Origin: Moniliophthora roreri
Taxonomy: Eukaryota > Basidiomycota > Agaricomycetes > Agaricales > Marasmiaceae
Assembly: GCA_001466705.2 (NCBI GenBank)
Contig: LATX02000206.1
Location: forward strand, 408,312 to 472,311
Direction: 5' to 3'
Length of the DNA: 64,000 nucleotides
The notes under the pieces were generated by a model, which saw only the letters and a list, made by a program, of their open reading frames with translations, was not told where the DNA came from and did not search any database. Position numbers and translations under genes: made by a program. Of this stretch, positions 1-9,156 are shown piece after piece (positions within the stretch are counted from its first letter, which is position 1; every line of letters starts with the position of its first letter).

Positions 1-1
1 A

Positions 2-481
2 AGAGAGAAACAAAAGCTAGATACATTCGAGAAAGGACAAAAGGTTTGGCTAGAAGCGAAGAATCTAGCCACGGGATACCCATCGAAGAAGTTAGCACTG
101 AAAAGGGAAGGACCGTTCAAAATCCTCAAGATACTCGGGCCTGTGATGTATAAGCTGGATTTACCCCATCAATGGAAAATTCACCCCGTTTTCCATGCAG
201 CCTTACTATCACCGTTCAAACAGACCGAAGCCCACGGGCCGAGCTTCACAGAACCTCCCCCAGATCTGATCGAAGGATTTGAAGAATACGAAGTGGAGGC
301 AGTAGTAGGGCATAGACCAAAGAAGCAACCACGAGAATTCCTAGTGTCATACACTGGTTACGACTCATCCCATAATCGATGGATCTGTATGGAAGGAATG
401 ATGAATTGTCTGGATCTCCTCAAAGAGTATATAAAGAAACATCGAGTAAAGCCTAAAGACCCCATCCCAACTGAAACATAA
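2..481 (+). CDS. Ty3/Gypsy pol 3' end (E1): integrase C-terminus and chromodomain, cut by window edge
   Basis: This is the open 3' end of a Gypsy polyprotein whose upstream part lies outside the window. The first ~85 codons hold the integrase C-terminal module (FEKGQKVWLEAKNL, then KLALKREGPFKILKILGPV and HPVFHAALLSPFK). A chromodomain follows (EYEVEAVVGHRPKK, FLVSYTGYDSSHNRW, ending DLLKEYIKKHR). Chromodomains of this element class bind modified histones and steer integration. No internal stop is present. The TAA at 479-481 is followed after two bases by the ATG of ORF3 (TAACCATG), so the two reading frames are nearly contiguous. The close match to the corresponding part of element A (20217-21065, minus strand) shows both belong to one family. 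Confidence 0.9.
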   Translation, partial: REKQKLDTFEKGQKVWLEAKNLATGYPSKKLALKREGPFKILKILGPVMYKLDLPHQWKIHPVFHAALLSPFKQTEAHGPSFTEPPPDLIEGFEEYEVEAVVGHRPKKQPREFLVSYTGYDSSHNRWICMEGMMNCLDLLKEYIKKHRVKPKDPIPTET

Positions 482-483
482 CC

Positions 484-1662
484 ATGTCCAATGCATCCTC
501 CACCGCCTCTTCCTCTTCTCTTACTGGCAGCCAGCCAGCCCGAAACCCGAGCCCTGTTCCTACTGTGTCAGGAGAAGGGAGATATGGCGAGAACATCACG
601 TTCCCGAATGGCCTCAAACCCAACCCCTATCAACTCCTTCACCTCTTTAATACCGAGCAATACGATGACCAGATCCGAAATGCCGCTGATCAACACAACT
701 GACTGGAACCCTGCATCAAAAGCCTGTTTTTCCTCAGGTCCCAACGCAAGCTTTTCGAGAGAATCGTTGAAAGCTGCAGTCTCGAAATTGCAAATCAGGT
801 GATGTACACCTGCAATTATCAATTAGGACTCAAAGGTCCTATTACGGTACCGTCCACTTTCCCCTTCCACCCCCATTTGTCCATGCCTCCCCCCGCAGAT
901 CCCAGAGCGATGTCAGAGTACCCTGATCCCCTCACCTTCAGTCTCCTTGACCGTCTCGGACGACGAACAGACGGAAACGGTTATCCCCGTCCCGACATTA
1001 ATGACAACTGAAGTCTCATCTCTCGGCTCACCTCCAAACCCTTGGGCAACGAAACTGGACTCCCCACTGCTTCCCATTCCTCCCCCAGTCCCGACAACGT
1101 CCTCGTTTATCCTGACCCCACTCCCGATCCCGACGTCAAATTTAAGGTCGAGTCAGTCGACTCCCTCACCCCCTCGCAGCCCGGACCTCCAACTGCTGCC
1201 GACCCCAGAAATCTTCAGATGCCTGAAGCCACAGTTCCACCAGAGAGTGGAGCATATCCCCGCGGTTGGAGGGGAGGATGCTCTCGCGGAGTCAGAGGAT
1301 GCGGTTGAGGACGAAGAGCAGGAGAACTGAACTCCTGGAAACAACGAAGACCTACTGATAACCAGCTTGAGAAGTCCGACTCCAGCCCCGACCCCAATGA
1401 TGCAGCTCGTCGACCGCGTTTCTGCCCTGTGTGCGGATTGGAGTGCCATTTCGCCAGACATTGCCCGCAGTACATGTGTCATTGATGCTTCAAGACTCAG
1501 CCTGAACATACATCTGGGCACTGCCCTGACCAACGAAGGTCTGGCCGCATTGCGGGTCAACAGTCTAATTCGGGCTCAGACTCTATGTCGGATGGTCGCT
1601 GTTATGACGATGAGTGAAACTATAACGACGAGCCCTACAATAACCTCGGAGGGGAGTGTTGA
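484..1662 (+). pseudogene. E1 ORF3: RG-box and double zinc-knuckle protein, stops at several CGA codons
   Basis: A post-pol ORF of 1179 bases, exactly the length of the equivalent ORF in element A. It starts MSNASSTASSSS. A segment with the signature YQLLHLFNTEQYDDQI follows, then a proline-rich linker, then an RG-rich box (YPRGWRGGCSRGVRG). Two CCHC zinc knuckles come next: CPVCGLECHFARHC near 1426-1467 (C-x2-C-x4-H-x4-C) and a second with C-x2-C-x6-H-x4-C. It ends GGEC before TGA at 1660-1662. In-frame TGA codons interrupt it after about 72, 175 and 274 codons and inside the second knuckle; several replace CGA in element A. The knuckles and RG box suggest RNA or DNA binding, perhaps as a second nucleocapsid-like protein, but the function is unknown. 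Confidence 0.75.
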
Positions 1663-1663
1663 G

Positions 1664-1894
1664 ATGTTGGTTAAGACATACGACCAGGACGCTCAGCTGT
1701 TGTTCGTAGGAGCGGATCCGAAAAAGGTGAGGTTGCTCTCGGTAGATGAGCGTCAGGCTATGGGATGGCAGCCAAGTACCGACCCGCCGGCAACTCCGGT
1801 GATGGGAGTTGAAGATGAAATGCTGGAAATGGATGACAGGCCGGATACCTCTTACGACTACGACACTGAATTGTACGGAGACGGCGAATTGTAG
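1664..1894 (+). CDS. E1 ORF4: small acidic protein, 76 aa
   Basis: The frame opens with ATG one base after the ORF3 stop (TGAGATG) and is intact for 76 codons. The N-terminal half has the recognisable block LLFVGADPKKVRLLSV. The C-terminal half is acidic (VEDEM, MDDRPD) and ends YDYDTELYGDGEL. The same 76-codon protein is present in element A (18804-19034), and a decayed relative is visible at 3911-4180 with FIGVNSKKVMLA and YDHELY. Conservation across diverged copies argues for a real product. It could instead be a frameshifted C-terminal extension of ORF3. No known domain is recognised. Confidence 0.55.
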   Translation: MLVKTYDQDAQLLFVGADPKKVRLLSVDERQAMGWQPSTDPPATPVMGVEDEMLEMDDRPDTSYDYDTELYGDGEL

Positions 1895-1932
1895 AAAGGA
1901 CAATCGGAGCTTGCCCCTTGTTGAGGGGCTAA

Positions 1933-2391
1933 TGTTACAGACTTTTTCTTGTATCTTCTTTCTTCTAACGCTGACCCTATGCTTCTTCCTTTATCGGACT
2001 TATACACCTTCCCAGCCCCCATTTCCTTCTCTCACATATGCTTCTCGTTCTATCAGACTCTTACACCTTCCCCGTCCCCATCTGTTTATCCCCTTGTACT
2101 TGTATTACTCATATCCCGATGACCTCAGGAAACTTTAGCTAAACATCGAACTCTTCGCTTTACATACATATTTAGCGATAGGATGGTTGTACTGTATTTA
2201 AGCGCTCAAGCTAAGACTCTAAGTCTTCAGCTTGACCTGGTTAATCTTACTCGTGTCAATGCCAATATCGAAGGACCTCTGAACTTCAGTAACTACTGAA
2301 CGAACTCAAACTTGAACTTGTGACTACTAAAACGAAGGGGATACTTCGTTAAGGTAGTTGGAATTGACGTTGCTGCGCAAGTAACGTAACA
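1933..2391 (+). repeat. E1 3' LTR, 459 bp
   Basis: The LTR begins TGTTACAGAC and ends GCGCAAGTAACGTAACA, giving 6-bp inverted termini TGTTAC/GTAACA. A purine-rich tract TTGAGGGGCTAA abuts it on the left. A TATA-like box TATTTAA lies at 2195-2201, with CAGCTTGACCT starting at 2228. The 5' partner lies outside the window, so the target duplication (AAGAC would be the right copy) cannot be confirmed. Confidence 0.9.
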
Positions 2392-2900
2392 AAGACATTC
2401 CTGCAACAGCAAGTCAATTTTTCGGGTTCTTTGCTGTATTGAGCAAGTGGGTGGTGAGTATCAGCCTCAGGTACACTGGCAGGTAACTGAAGGATACGAG
2501 TGCAAAGTTTTTCAAGAATATCAGTGTGGTGGCTTTGGGTAGTCTCGATAGTGGCGACCGATGATGTGGGGGGTGGCAACATAGATTGGGGTTGGGCTGA
2601 GCTGGAAGCTGAACCATTCGAGGTGGTCAATGGTGTATTGTGTCCTTTTTTCTTCAATGACTGTATTGGTTTGGGTACCTGTACATTAGGCAATACTGAA
2701 GCCACCGCCTTAGGTAGAAGAGACAGAATAGATTGTTGTTTGGTTCTTCCTTGGTTAAGCTTAGCTTGCTTCTCCTTTTGTAGCTTCATAGCTTCACAGG
2801 TAGGTGTTAGGTAATGCTTGTTGGCAAAATTGCCTTTACCAGCCTTTCCAATGCATATGTGTTCGTTGCAATTGGGGCAGTGAACCTTCCCATCAACTAC
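2349..2900 (-). pseudogene. Hypothetical zinc-finger-like protein, 3' end replaced by E1 LTR
   Basis: Read on the minus strand, the frame carries VVDGKVHCPNCNEHICIGKAG, then NFANKHYLTPTCEAMKLQ. This is a CxxC...H...C arrangement like a short zinc finger. A basic, glutamine-rich stretch and a Ser/Pro/Gln-rich low-complexity region follow. The last ~14 codons ([10 protein letters not shown]) are LTR sequence, so the original C-terminus was lost when E1 inserted at 2391/2392. Small proteins with this finger arrangement are, from memory, common in mushroom genomes. Whether this is a host gene or carried by another transposon cannot be decided. Confidence 0.4.
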
Positions 2901-3217
2901 AGAAATATTTTCAAGCTCCTATATTTGGCATAACTATCAGTTGAGGATTAGACTGGGTCAATAAAAAATTTACCAGTGGGATGGGTTTGGCCATGCTGTA
3001 AGATGTTGCAAACAAAGCATCACACGGTCTGGGTCCCACAAGTTGAGATAAGTGCCAATTTAGCTTTCCTTTACTCATAAAAACTCTCTGATAGCTAATT
3101 GGGCTGTATTTAGTCCCAAAAAGTACCCTAACATTACAAAAAAAATTTGGCTCAAAAATTTTTTTAAGGACCCCAGGACCGAACCGACTGACCATCATCG
3201 TGTTCGGGATCCACAGC
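2901..3217 (-). other. No supported gene; possible 5' region of the preceding gene
   Basis: The stretch contains A/T runs and a GGACCCCAGGACC inverted motif near 3168-3180. A 95-codon minus frame is present but shows no recognisable composition or domain. It could be promoter or intron sequence of the zinc-finger gene at 2349-2900. Confidence 0.25.
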
Positions 3218-3781
3218 TGTTATGTTACTTGTGCAGCAACAACAACAACTTAACACCACTTGATGTAGTGATGCGGAGTTAACTTCGACAAGAAAGGTAA
3301 GTTCCTTTCCTGAAGGAGCAAAGTTCAAGTTAGAGAGCTAGCTTAAGAAGAGCTAGAGTTCAGAGGTTCATTCATTGGCTAAACACAAGTTTGATAAAAC
3401 CAGGTCAAGCTGAAGAGCTTTAGACCTGAAAATCTACCTACTTATACACCAATTGTAGCTACTCGTTTGGATACAAACCGCGAGAGCGACAGCGTTGTTT
3501 GTTAAACAAGTAGAAGTCAATGGAACATGGTAGAATGTTGATGAAGTCATAAATAGGAAACTTGACATCATAAACGATGTCACCAGAAGGGGATAGAAAC
3601 TAATAGAATAAATGGAGTCGTAATGATGTCATAAATGTCAGAGAAGGAAAAGGGGATGCTGGGAATGTGGACAAGTCCAGATGTCAAAGAAAAGCATAAT
3701 GTAGGGCGCTAACTTGCCCAGAATAGTAGTACAAGAAAGGAAAAGAGAAAAAGCGTCTGATGAAGGTGAAGAATTGTAACA
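3218..3781 (-). repeat. Solo LTR, 564 bp, TSD ACAGC
   Basis: Minus-oriented Gypsy LTR with termini TGTTATGTTACTTG...TTGTAACA. The five bases ACAGC flank it on both sides (3213-3217 and 3782-3786), so this is a clean solo LTR. It groups with the LTRs at 8471-9071 and 23078-23698, sharing the TGACGTCA-like motifs and the TATAAGTAG box region. Confidence 0.9.
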
Positions 3782-3786
3782 ACAGC

Positions 3787-4180
3787 CTGCTACCCCCTTG
3801 TGTCTGATAGAAGAAGAAGCATGTAGAAAGGGGAAAGAGATCTGGGAAGATGTAGTAAGTCTGAGAAAATGAGAAGCATAGGTACTAAAGGGGAAAAGTG
3901 TATTACTACCCTCTAAGTAAAGTCTAGACTCTAAGCCTAGACACTCTAGTCATGACTCCCTGCCTCTATAGAGTTCATGATCATAATCATCCAACTCATC
4001 TGCAGTCCATCCTACCTGCATCCATTTATCTATAATTGGCTCCTCCTCTTATTGACTAACTCTCAATTTGGCTAGCATTACCTTTTTTGAGTTGACCCCT
4101 ATGAAGATAAAGTCCTGGTGCTCTTCCTCTGTTGCTACAGAGAACTTTCCCTCATTGTTCTCCACTCAAGGGTGGTCTTA
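3787..4180 (-). pseudogene. Decayed minus-strand LTR edge plus ORF4 relic
   Basis: From 3787 to about 3910 the sequence resembles the promoter-distal end of a minus-strand LTR (repeated GAAGCATAGG and GGAAAAGTGTATTACTACCC). From about 3911 to 4180, minus-strand translation gives FIFIGVNSKKVMLA, then MQVGWTADELDDYDHELY. This aligns with LLFVGADPKKVRLLS and SYDYDAELYGDGES of intact ORF4 copies. It is broken by a stop and indels, and marks an old minus-strand element whose ORF4 outlasted everything else. Confidence 0.55.
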
Positions 4181-4430
4181 CCATCACTTCAGTGCATTAG
4201 CTGTTGTACTCCAGAAAACATACAATAGAAATGATTTATCAAACAAATAAACCTTCATAGTCTCTATGTTGATAAACAAATACACATTTATTCAGAGCTG
4301 AATACTCAAGTAAGAGTCTAAGTGCAGCAACTCTGATTACACCCAACCACACTCTGCACATCACCACACACATAGACAATATGGGAGTAGAATCTGATCA
4401 ACAGATTAGCTCTTTTGTGTAGCCAAATTA
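4181..4430. other. Unassigned repeat-like sequence
   Basis: No gene is seen. The block CTAAGTGCAGCAACTCTGAT near 4318 recurs in slightly altered form near 34475, where it is part of the unit ending at 34588. It is therefore probably a fragment of that dispersed repeat. Confidence 0.3.
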
Positions 4431-4431
4431 A

Positions 4432-5494
4432 GTGGTATTACCATGTACCCTGACCCCAATACATTCACTCTTCTTGACCTGCTCAGACAATAGCTCAACA
4501 GGAATGGATACCCCTAGCTTTTGCTTGCAGAACAACTCATCTCCCCCTCTTGTTCAACTACTAAACACTATTCTGACCAATCTCTTGTTTATTCTGAACC
4601 CACTCCCAATCCTGATGTCAAGCTAAAGCCTGAGAACATCTCCATTCTTATTCTAGAAATCATCACTCTCTCCCCTCCCAGTTTACAGATGCTGCAAGAC
4701 TCAGTTCAACTCTGAGGTTAGAGTGTTACGTTACTTGTGCAGCAACGACAACAACTCCACTAACCTGAAGGAGACGAAGAGCTTTAAGGTTCAAGTTCGA
4801 GTTTGCTCAGAGGTCTCTGAGGTTCTGAGTTCCAACGGTTCTTTGCAAGCACAAGGTATAATTAACCAGGTCAAGCTGGAGAGCTACGACCCAGTTCTAC
4901 AGTCCTTAAATACATAGAATGTATATACTCATTTGTACCTACTAGAACGTTGCAGAAAGGTATAGAATGATTAGTAAAGTTACATCAGAGCCGTTTTCTG
5001 AATCATAAGAAAGGAAGCATAATCACATGGTGGTACAGGAGAGATGTGGTCATATGATAGTACAAGGAAAGAAAAGAAAAAGGTAAGTGTTCGTAACATA
5101 GAGAGGTTGAAGAAGGGGCCAGAGAGAGGAAAATCAACCTCCAGTAGCAGACAGAGATATCTTACTAACAGTTAGCTTGTGGCTGCCAATGCCAGTTTCA
5201 AATCTGATGACCAAGCTAATAGTATGTGTCTCTGCCCTATGTGCAAACTGGAGCACCATCTTATTCAGAACTGCTCACACTACATGTGTAAACAATGCTT
5301 TGAGTATGCACCTGGACATATCATTTCAGGCTGCCCTCAATGAAGGTGGTCTTTATGCATTGCAAATAGATTGGCTCATTTGGATGGTGGTGCTCTGTCA
5401 GACTATAATGATTATAATAATAACTCAAACATCTTTGGTAATGATAACTCAAGTAATCAAAGACTACAGTACCCCTTGTACTGGATACAACCCT
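4432..5494 (+). pseudogene. Decayed ORF3 (E4), split by a solo LTR
   Basis: Before the LTR, translation gives YPDPNTFTLLDLLRQ, then EPTPNPDVKLKPE, matching YPDPLTFSLLDRLG and DPTPDPDVK of E1 ORF3. After the LTR, the frame from about 5220 gives CPMCKLEHHLIQNC (C-x2-C-x4-H-x4-C), then YMCKQCFEYAPGH and ISGCPQ, the paired zinc knuckles. Removing the LTR and one copy of TAGAG joins the two halves. The copy is much more diverged than E1 yet retains the zinc ligands, which makes it useful evidence that ORF3 is an old, constrained gene. Confidence 0.65.
4724..5098 (-). repeat. Solo LTR, 375 bp, TSD TAGAG, inside ORF3 relic
   Basis: Minus-oriented LTR with ends TGTTACGTTACTTG and CGTAACA. The 5-bp duplication TAGAG occurs at 4719-4723 and 5099-5103. 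It contains ACCAGGTCAAGCTG, the reverse complement of the transcript-start block seen in the other LTRs. It is shorter than its relatives, so it is an internally deleted or distinct subfamily. Confidence 0.9.
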
Positions 5495-5502
5495 CTTGGT
5501 TG

Positions 5503-6335
5503 TAGAGCTGCCAATGGTTCAGCTCACTAACTGGCTAAGTGGCTACAACTGGCTCCCAGCTCTGAGCAGCTTAGCCACTCCTGAGCCACTTAAATTTAAA
5601 AGCTTTGAAAGGACTGACCTTTATTGTACCAAGTGGAAGCCAAACGACATTATATAATAGTAGGTACATTTTAATAGTTGTTTTAGCCTTTTGCAGTGGG
5701 CAGCCAAAGATCACAGCCACCTTCTCATAGCACCTGAACCACTCAACATGCCACAACAATGCATCTGTGAGGATTTTTCTATCCAAATATGAGTTAGAAA
5801 GGTTAAATAAGCTACAATATACTAAAAAAAAACAGCTTCAGATGTTATAACATCACTTTTATGACATCACATTCTTTGTGACCCCCTTTTATGTAATTTT
5901 CTTCAGGCTCATTTTTCATCTCAATTACAATGCATCCTGCTTACTCAGGATCCTTCTTACTTAGATATGCTTCTTTCTTACTCAGACATACAATTTTCTT
6001 ACAAAGACTGCTCTCTAGCTTACTGATCAGTAGCTATATTTGGCAGAGTAGATATTATTAGATACAAGGTTGAGCTTCCCCAGCTTGACCTAGTTCAAGT
6101 TTATCATAACCTTGTTCTTTGCATCAGACCCTTATTCCTAAGTCATCTGTCCAAGTCTATTGACTTCAGAACTTGTGAACCAAGCTTGAACTTGCACTTA
6201 GTGCTATTGCAAAGGACTCACGTAACATAAGATACATTTCAAAATTTTCAGAAAAAAAAATCAGAAGCTATTGGCTCTGCAGCTCATAGCAGCTCCAGAG
6301 CTGGAGCAAGCTAAGCCAAACTGTTGGCAGCCCTA
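5503..6335. mobile_element. Non-autonomous hAT-like element, 833 bp, 8-bp TSD
   Basis: The element begins TAGAGCTGCCAA and ends TTGGCAGCCCTA, an imperfect inverted repeat typical of hAT elements. The 8-bp sequence CTTGGTTG flanks both ends (5495-5502 and 6336-6343); hAT transposases make 8-bp duplications. The subterminal regions are rich in GCTCC/GGAGC palindromes. No transposase frame is present. A Gypsy-type LTR occupies the centre (5843-6227), so roughly 450 bp belongs to the original hAT unit. Confidence 0.8.
5843..6227 (+). repeat. Decayed solo LTR inside the hAT element
   Basis: Plus-oriented, from TGTTATAACATC to CTCACGTAACA. Flanking pentamers are TCAGA and TAAGA, a 4-of-5 match consistent with a mutated target duplication. 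It contains CCAGCTTGACCTAGTT, the block conserved at the presumed transcript start of the other LTRs. Confidence 0.6.
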
Positions 6336-6351
6336 CTTGGTTGTAATCTGT

Positions 6352-8470
6352 AATGCACTTAAGCAGACTTTATTGATAAGGGATAGTATGTAGTTTACAT
6401 GGATGACATCTTAATCTTCTCCGACAACAGAAGATTACATTAAATGCACACTAGACAGGTTCTAGAATGGCTACAGGAGAACAACTTATTTCTAAAACAG
6501 GAGAAATGCAAATTCAAGGTCATGGAAGTATTATTCCTGGAGTTGATTATCAAACCAGGATACATTGCTATGGATCCAGTGAAGCTTGTGGGAATCTGAG
6601 AATGGAAAGCACTAAAAACAGTTAAAGGTGTGAGATCCTTTTTAGGATTTGCAAATTTCTATAGGATAATATATGGAAATTCCGAGACCTCTCCATGATC
6701 TCACCAAGAAAGGAGTCAAATTCAACTGGAATAAAAGGTGCAACATTAGCTTTGAATTGTTAAAGAAGAAGTTCCTCAGTGAGCCAATCTTAAAAATGCT
6801 GGACAAAGACAAACCATCCATGATTGAAGCTGATGCTTTGAAGTGGGCCACTTGGAGCTGTCCTATGTCAGAAGGGGGATGACAGAGAATATCACCCATA
6901 TGGATACCTATCACATGCCTTCAATACCACAAAACAGAACTATGGAATCTATGATTGAGAATTGCTAGCAATAGTTAAAGCACTAGAAGCCTGGCAACAC
7001 TATCTGTTGGGAGGAAAACACCCAGTGACAATTTTATTGGATTATAAAAAGCTCACATACTTCAGAACTGCACACAAACTGAACTGGAGACAAGTGCGAT
7101 GGAGCCTATACCTATTGGAATTCAATTTACAACTAGTACACATTCTGAGGTTGAGAATGGTCTAGTCAGATGCACTATTGAGATGATCAGACTTGGTGGA
7201 AGAAGACACAGACAATGAAGATGTCATCATGCTACCAGGTAAGCTATTTGTTAATGTAATAAACCCAGAACTAAAGATGACTTTGGAAGAAGCATTATCA
7301 AAGGATGAGTTCAAGACCATGGTACTGGAAAGCCTTCTGGAAAAGGGAGTGCCCCCAATCAAATCAGCACTAAATGATTGGGAAGTTAAAGACAGCTTGC
7401 TCTTCTTCAAAAACTGGGTCTATATACCAAACAATATAAATCTGCAAAGACAATTGGTGAAGATGATCTATGAGGCCTTACCACATGGACACCTGGGACA
7501 ATACAACATAATCAATCAGATCCAGAAGGATTATTGGTGGCCAGAGATGACAAAGTTTATTAAACAGTTTGTTGATGGGTGCACTGCATGCCAACAAATG
7601 AAAATAAACATACATCCCACAAGCGTCCCATCACAACTGATTGGTGGACATAAAGATGTGTTACCCTTCCAAATATATACCATAGACCTAATAATGGATC
7701 TACCTCAAATAGATGGGAATAATGCAATCATGGTTGTGGTTGATCATGTGGCTACAAAAGAGGTAATTCTCATTCCATGCAAAAAACACTAGATGCCAAG
7801 GAAGCAGCAGAGTTAATTTTAAGCAAAGTCTACAAATGATTTGGGATACTGGACAAATTGATATCCAATTGAGATCCCAGATTTGCAGCAGATGTGTTTT
7901 AAGAAACAGGAAGACTATTGGGAATAAAACAAATGCTGAGTACCACTTATTATCCACAAACTGATGGGGAGACTGAAAGAGTCAATTAGGAAATAGAAAT
8001 TTTCCTTTGGTTCTTTTGTGTGAAAGAACAAACCAAATGGAAGGAACTTCTACACTTTGCTGAATTTGCCCACAACTGCTGAACTCACTTCATGATGATG
8101 AAACAAAGCCTCTTCTTCCTTATGATAGAATACCATTCTAGACCCCTTTCAACAATCTTTGAAAAAACCAACATTCCCTCAGTTGAACAAAGAATTGTGG
8201 AACTTAAGAAACTCCAGGAAGAAACCTTAGCATTATTAGATATCTCAGCAAGAAAAGTGCATGAAAGGAATGGAAGGAACTTTGACAGATTTGAAAAGGG
8301 GCAGAAAGTCTGGTTAGAAGGAAAGAACCTGATGTTGGGATACTCTTCTCCAAAACTATCACCAAAATGAGAGGGGCCTTTTGAAATAGAAGAGGTTCTA
8401 GGCCCAGTGGCATATAAACTGAAACTTCCATTTCAGTAGAGAATTCACACTGTTTTCCACACTGGCCTAC
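6352..8470 (+). pseudogene. 5'-truncated Gypsy pol relic (E5): RT, RNase H, integrase
   Basis: The relic starts inside reverse transcriptase, just before the catalytic box ([13 protein letters not shown]), and continues through FLGFANFYR. RNase H follows (IEADALKWAT, then YGIYD-like and LDYKKLTYF). The integrase zinc domain (HGHLGQYN, YWWPEMTKF, CTACQQMK) and core (VVDHVATKEV, then PQTDGETERVN) come next, and then part of the C-terminal module. Many stops and frameshifts are present and CpG is scarce. It ends abruptly at 8470 where the LTR of E2 begins, so E2 inserted into E5. The 5' boundary coincides with the hAT insertion and is not sharply defined. Confidence 0.8.
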
Positions 8471-9071
8471 TGTTACAAAACGCTCACAGACACTCACACT
8501 GTATTTTCACTTCACAGACACTATTTCTTTTTCTTTCCTTTTATGACCTTCAAGTGCCGTTCAAGTGCTCTTACCTATGCTACTCATTGACATCTGGACA
8601 ACTACACCTTCCCAGTTCCCTTTTCTAGTTATGTCTTCCTTTTGTATTTAAGAAGTCATGATGATAGCATTATGACTTCATTATTCTATTTGCTTCTATC
8701 TCTTTCTATATGACATCTTCTCTGACATCTCTTATGATGTCATGTTCCTTGTTTATGACTTCATCAACATTCTTTCATATTCTATTGCTTTCTACTTGTT
8801 TGACAAACAACGATGTAGCTTTAACAGTTTGTATGCAAACTAGTAACTACAACAGTTGTATAAGTAGATAGTATCCAGGTCTAAGCTACTTCAGCTTGAT
8901 CTGGTTAATCCACTCTATATCTTGCTCAAAACACGACCGAACTCAGACACTTAGCAGAAGGTCTTACCTACTGTTGAGTTGTTGAACTCAAACTTGACCC
9001 TTTAGTCAACTTAGCACTGCTACGTCATAGTGGTGTTGAGTAGTTGTCGTTGCTGCGCAAGTAATGTAACA
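8471..9071 (+). repeat. E2 5' LTR, 601 bp
   Basis: Begins TGTTACAAAACG and ends GCGCAAGTAATGTAACA. It shares the TATAAGTAGATAG box and CTTCAGCTTGATCTGG block with the solo LTRs at 3218-3781 and 23078-23698. Its left flank is integrase sequence of relic E5. Confidence 0.9.
8859..8902 (+). promoter_or_regulatory. E2 LTR TATA box and probable transcript start
   Basis: TATAAG begins at 8859 and CAGCTTGATCT at 8892, a 33-nt spacing expected between a TATA box and a start site. The same 33-nt spacing is seen in the LTRs at 1933-2391, 23078-23698 and 40129-40565. The start-site block is complementary to the site just downstream of the LTR. Confidence 0.6.
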
Positions 9072-9073
9072 AA

Positions 9074-9084
9074 AGGTCAAGCTG
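9074..9084 (+). promoter_or_regulatory. E2 primer-binding site, self-primer type
   Basis: AGGTCAAGCTG lies 2 nt after the LTR and is the reverse complement of CAGCTTGACCT, the block at the presumed 5' end of the element RNA. A tRNA-primed element would usually show TGG here. The same 11-mer sits 2 nt from the LTR in element D (40116-40126); element A (25772-25782) has one substitution. Confidence 0.65.
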
Positions 9085-9156
9085 ATCATTTGCTGACCTG
9101 TCTAGGTCAAGGCATCATTTCTGAACTGAACCACGACACCGCCATGAGCCCATCTT

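Noticed and set aside
2911..3198. 95-codon minus-strand frame
   Set aside because: No recognisable domain, and poly-A/T runs make the translation Phe/Lys-biased.
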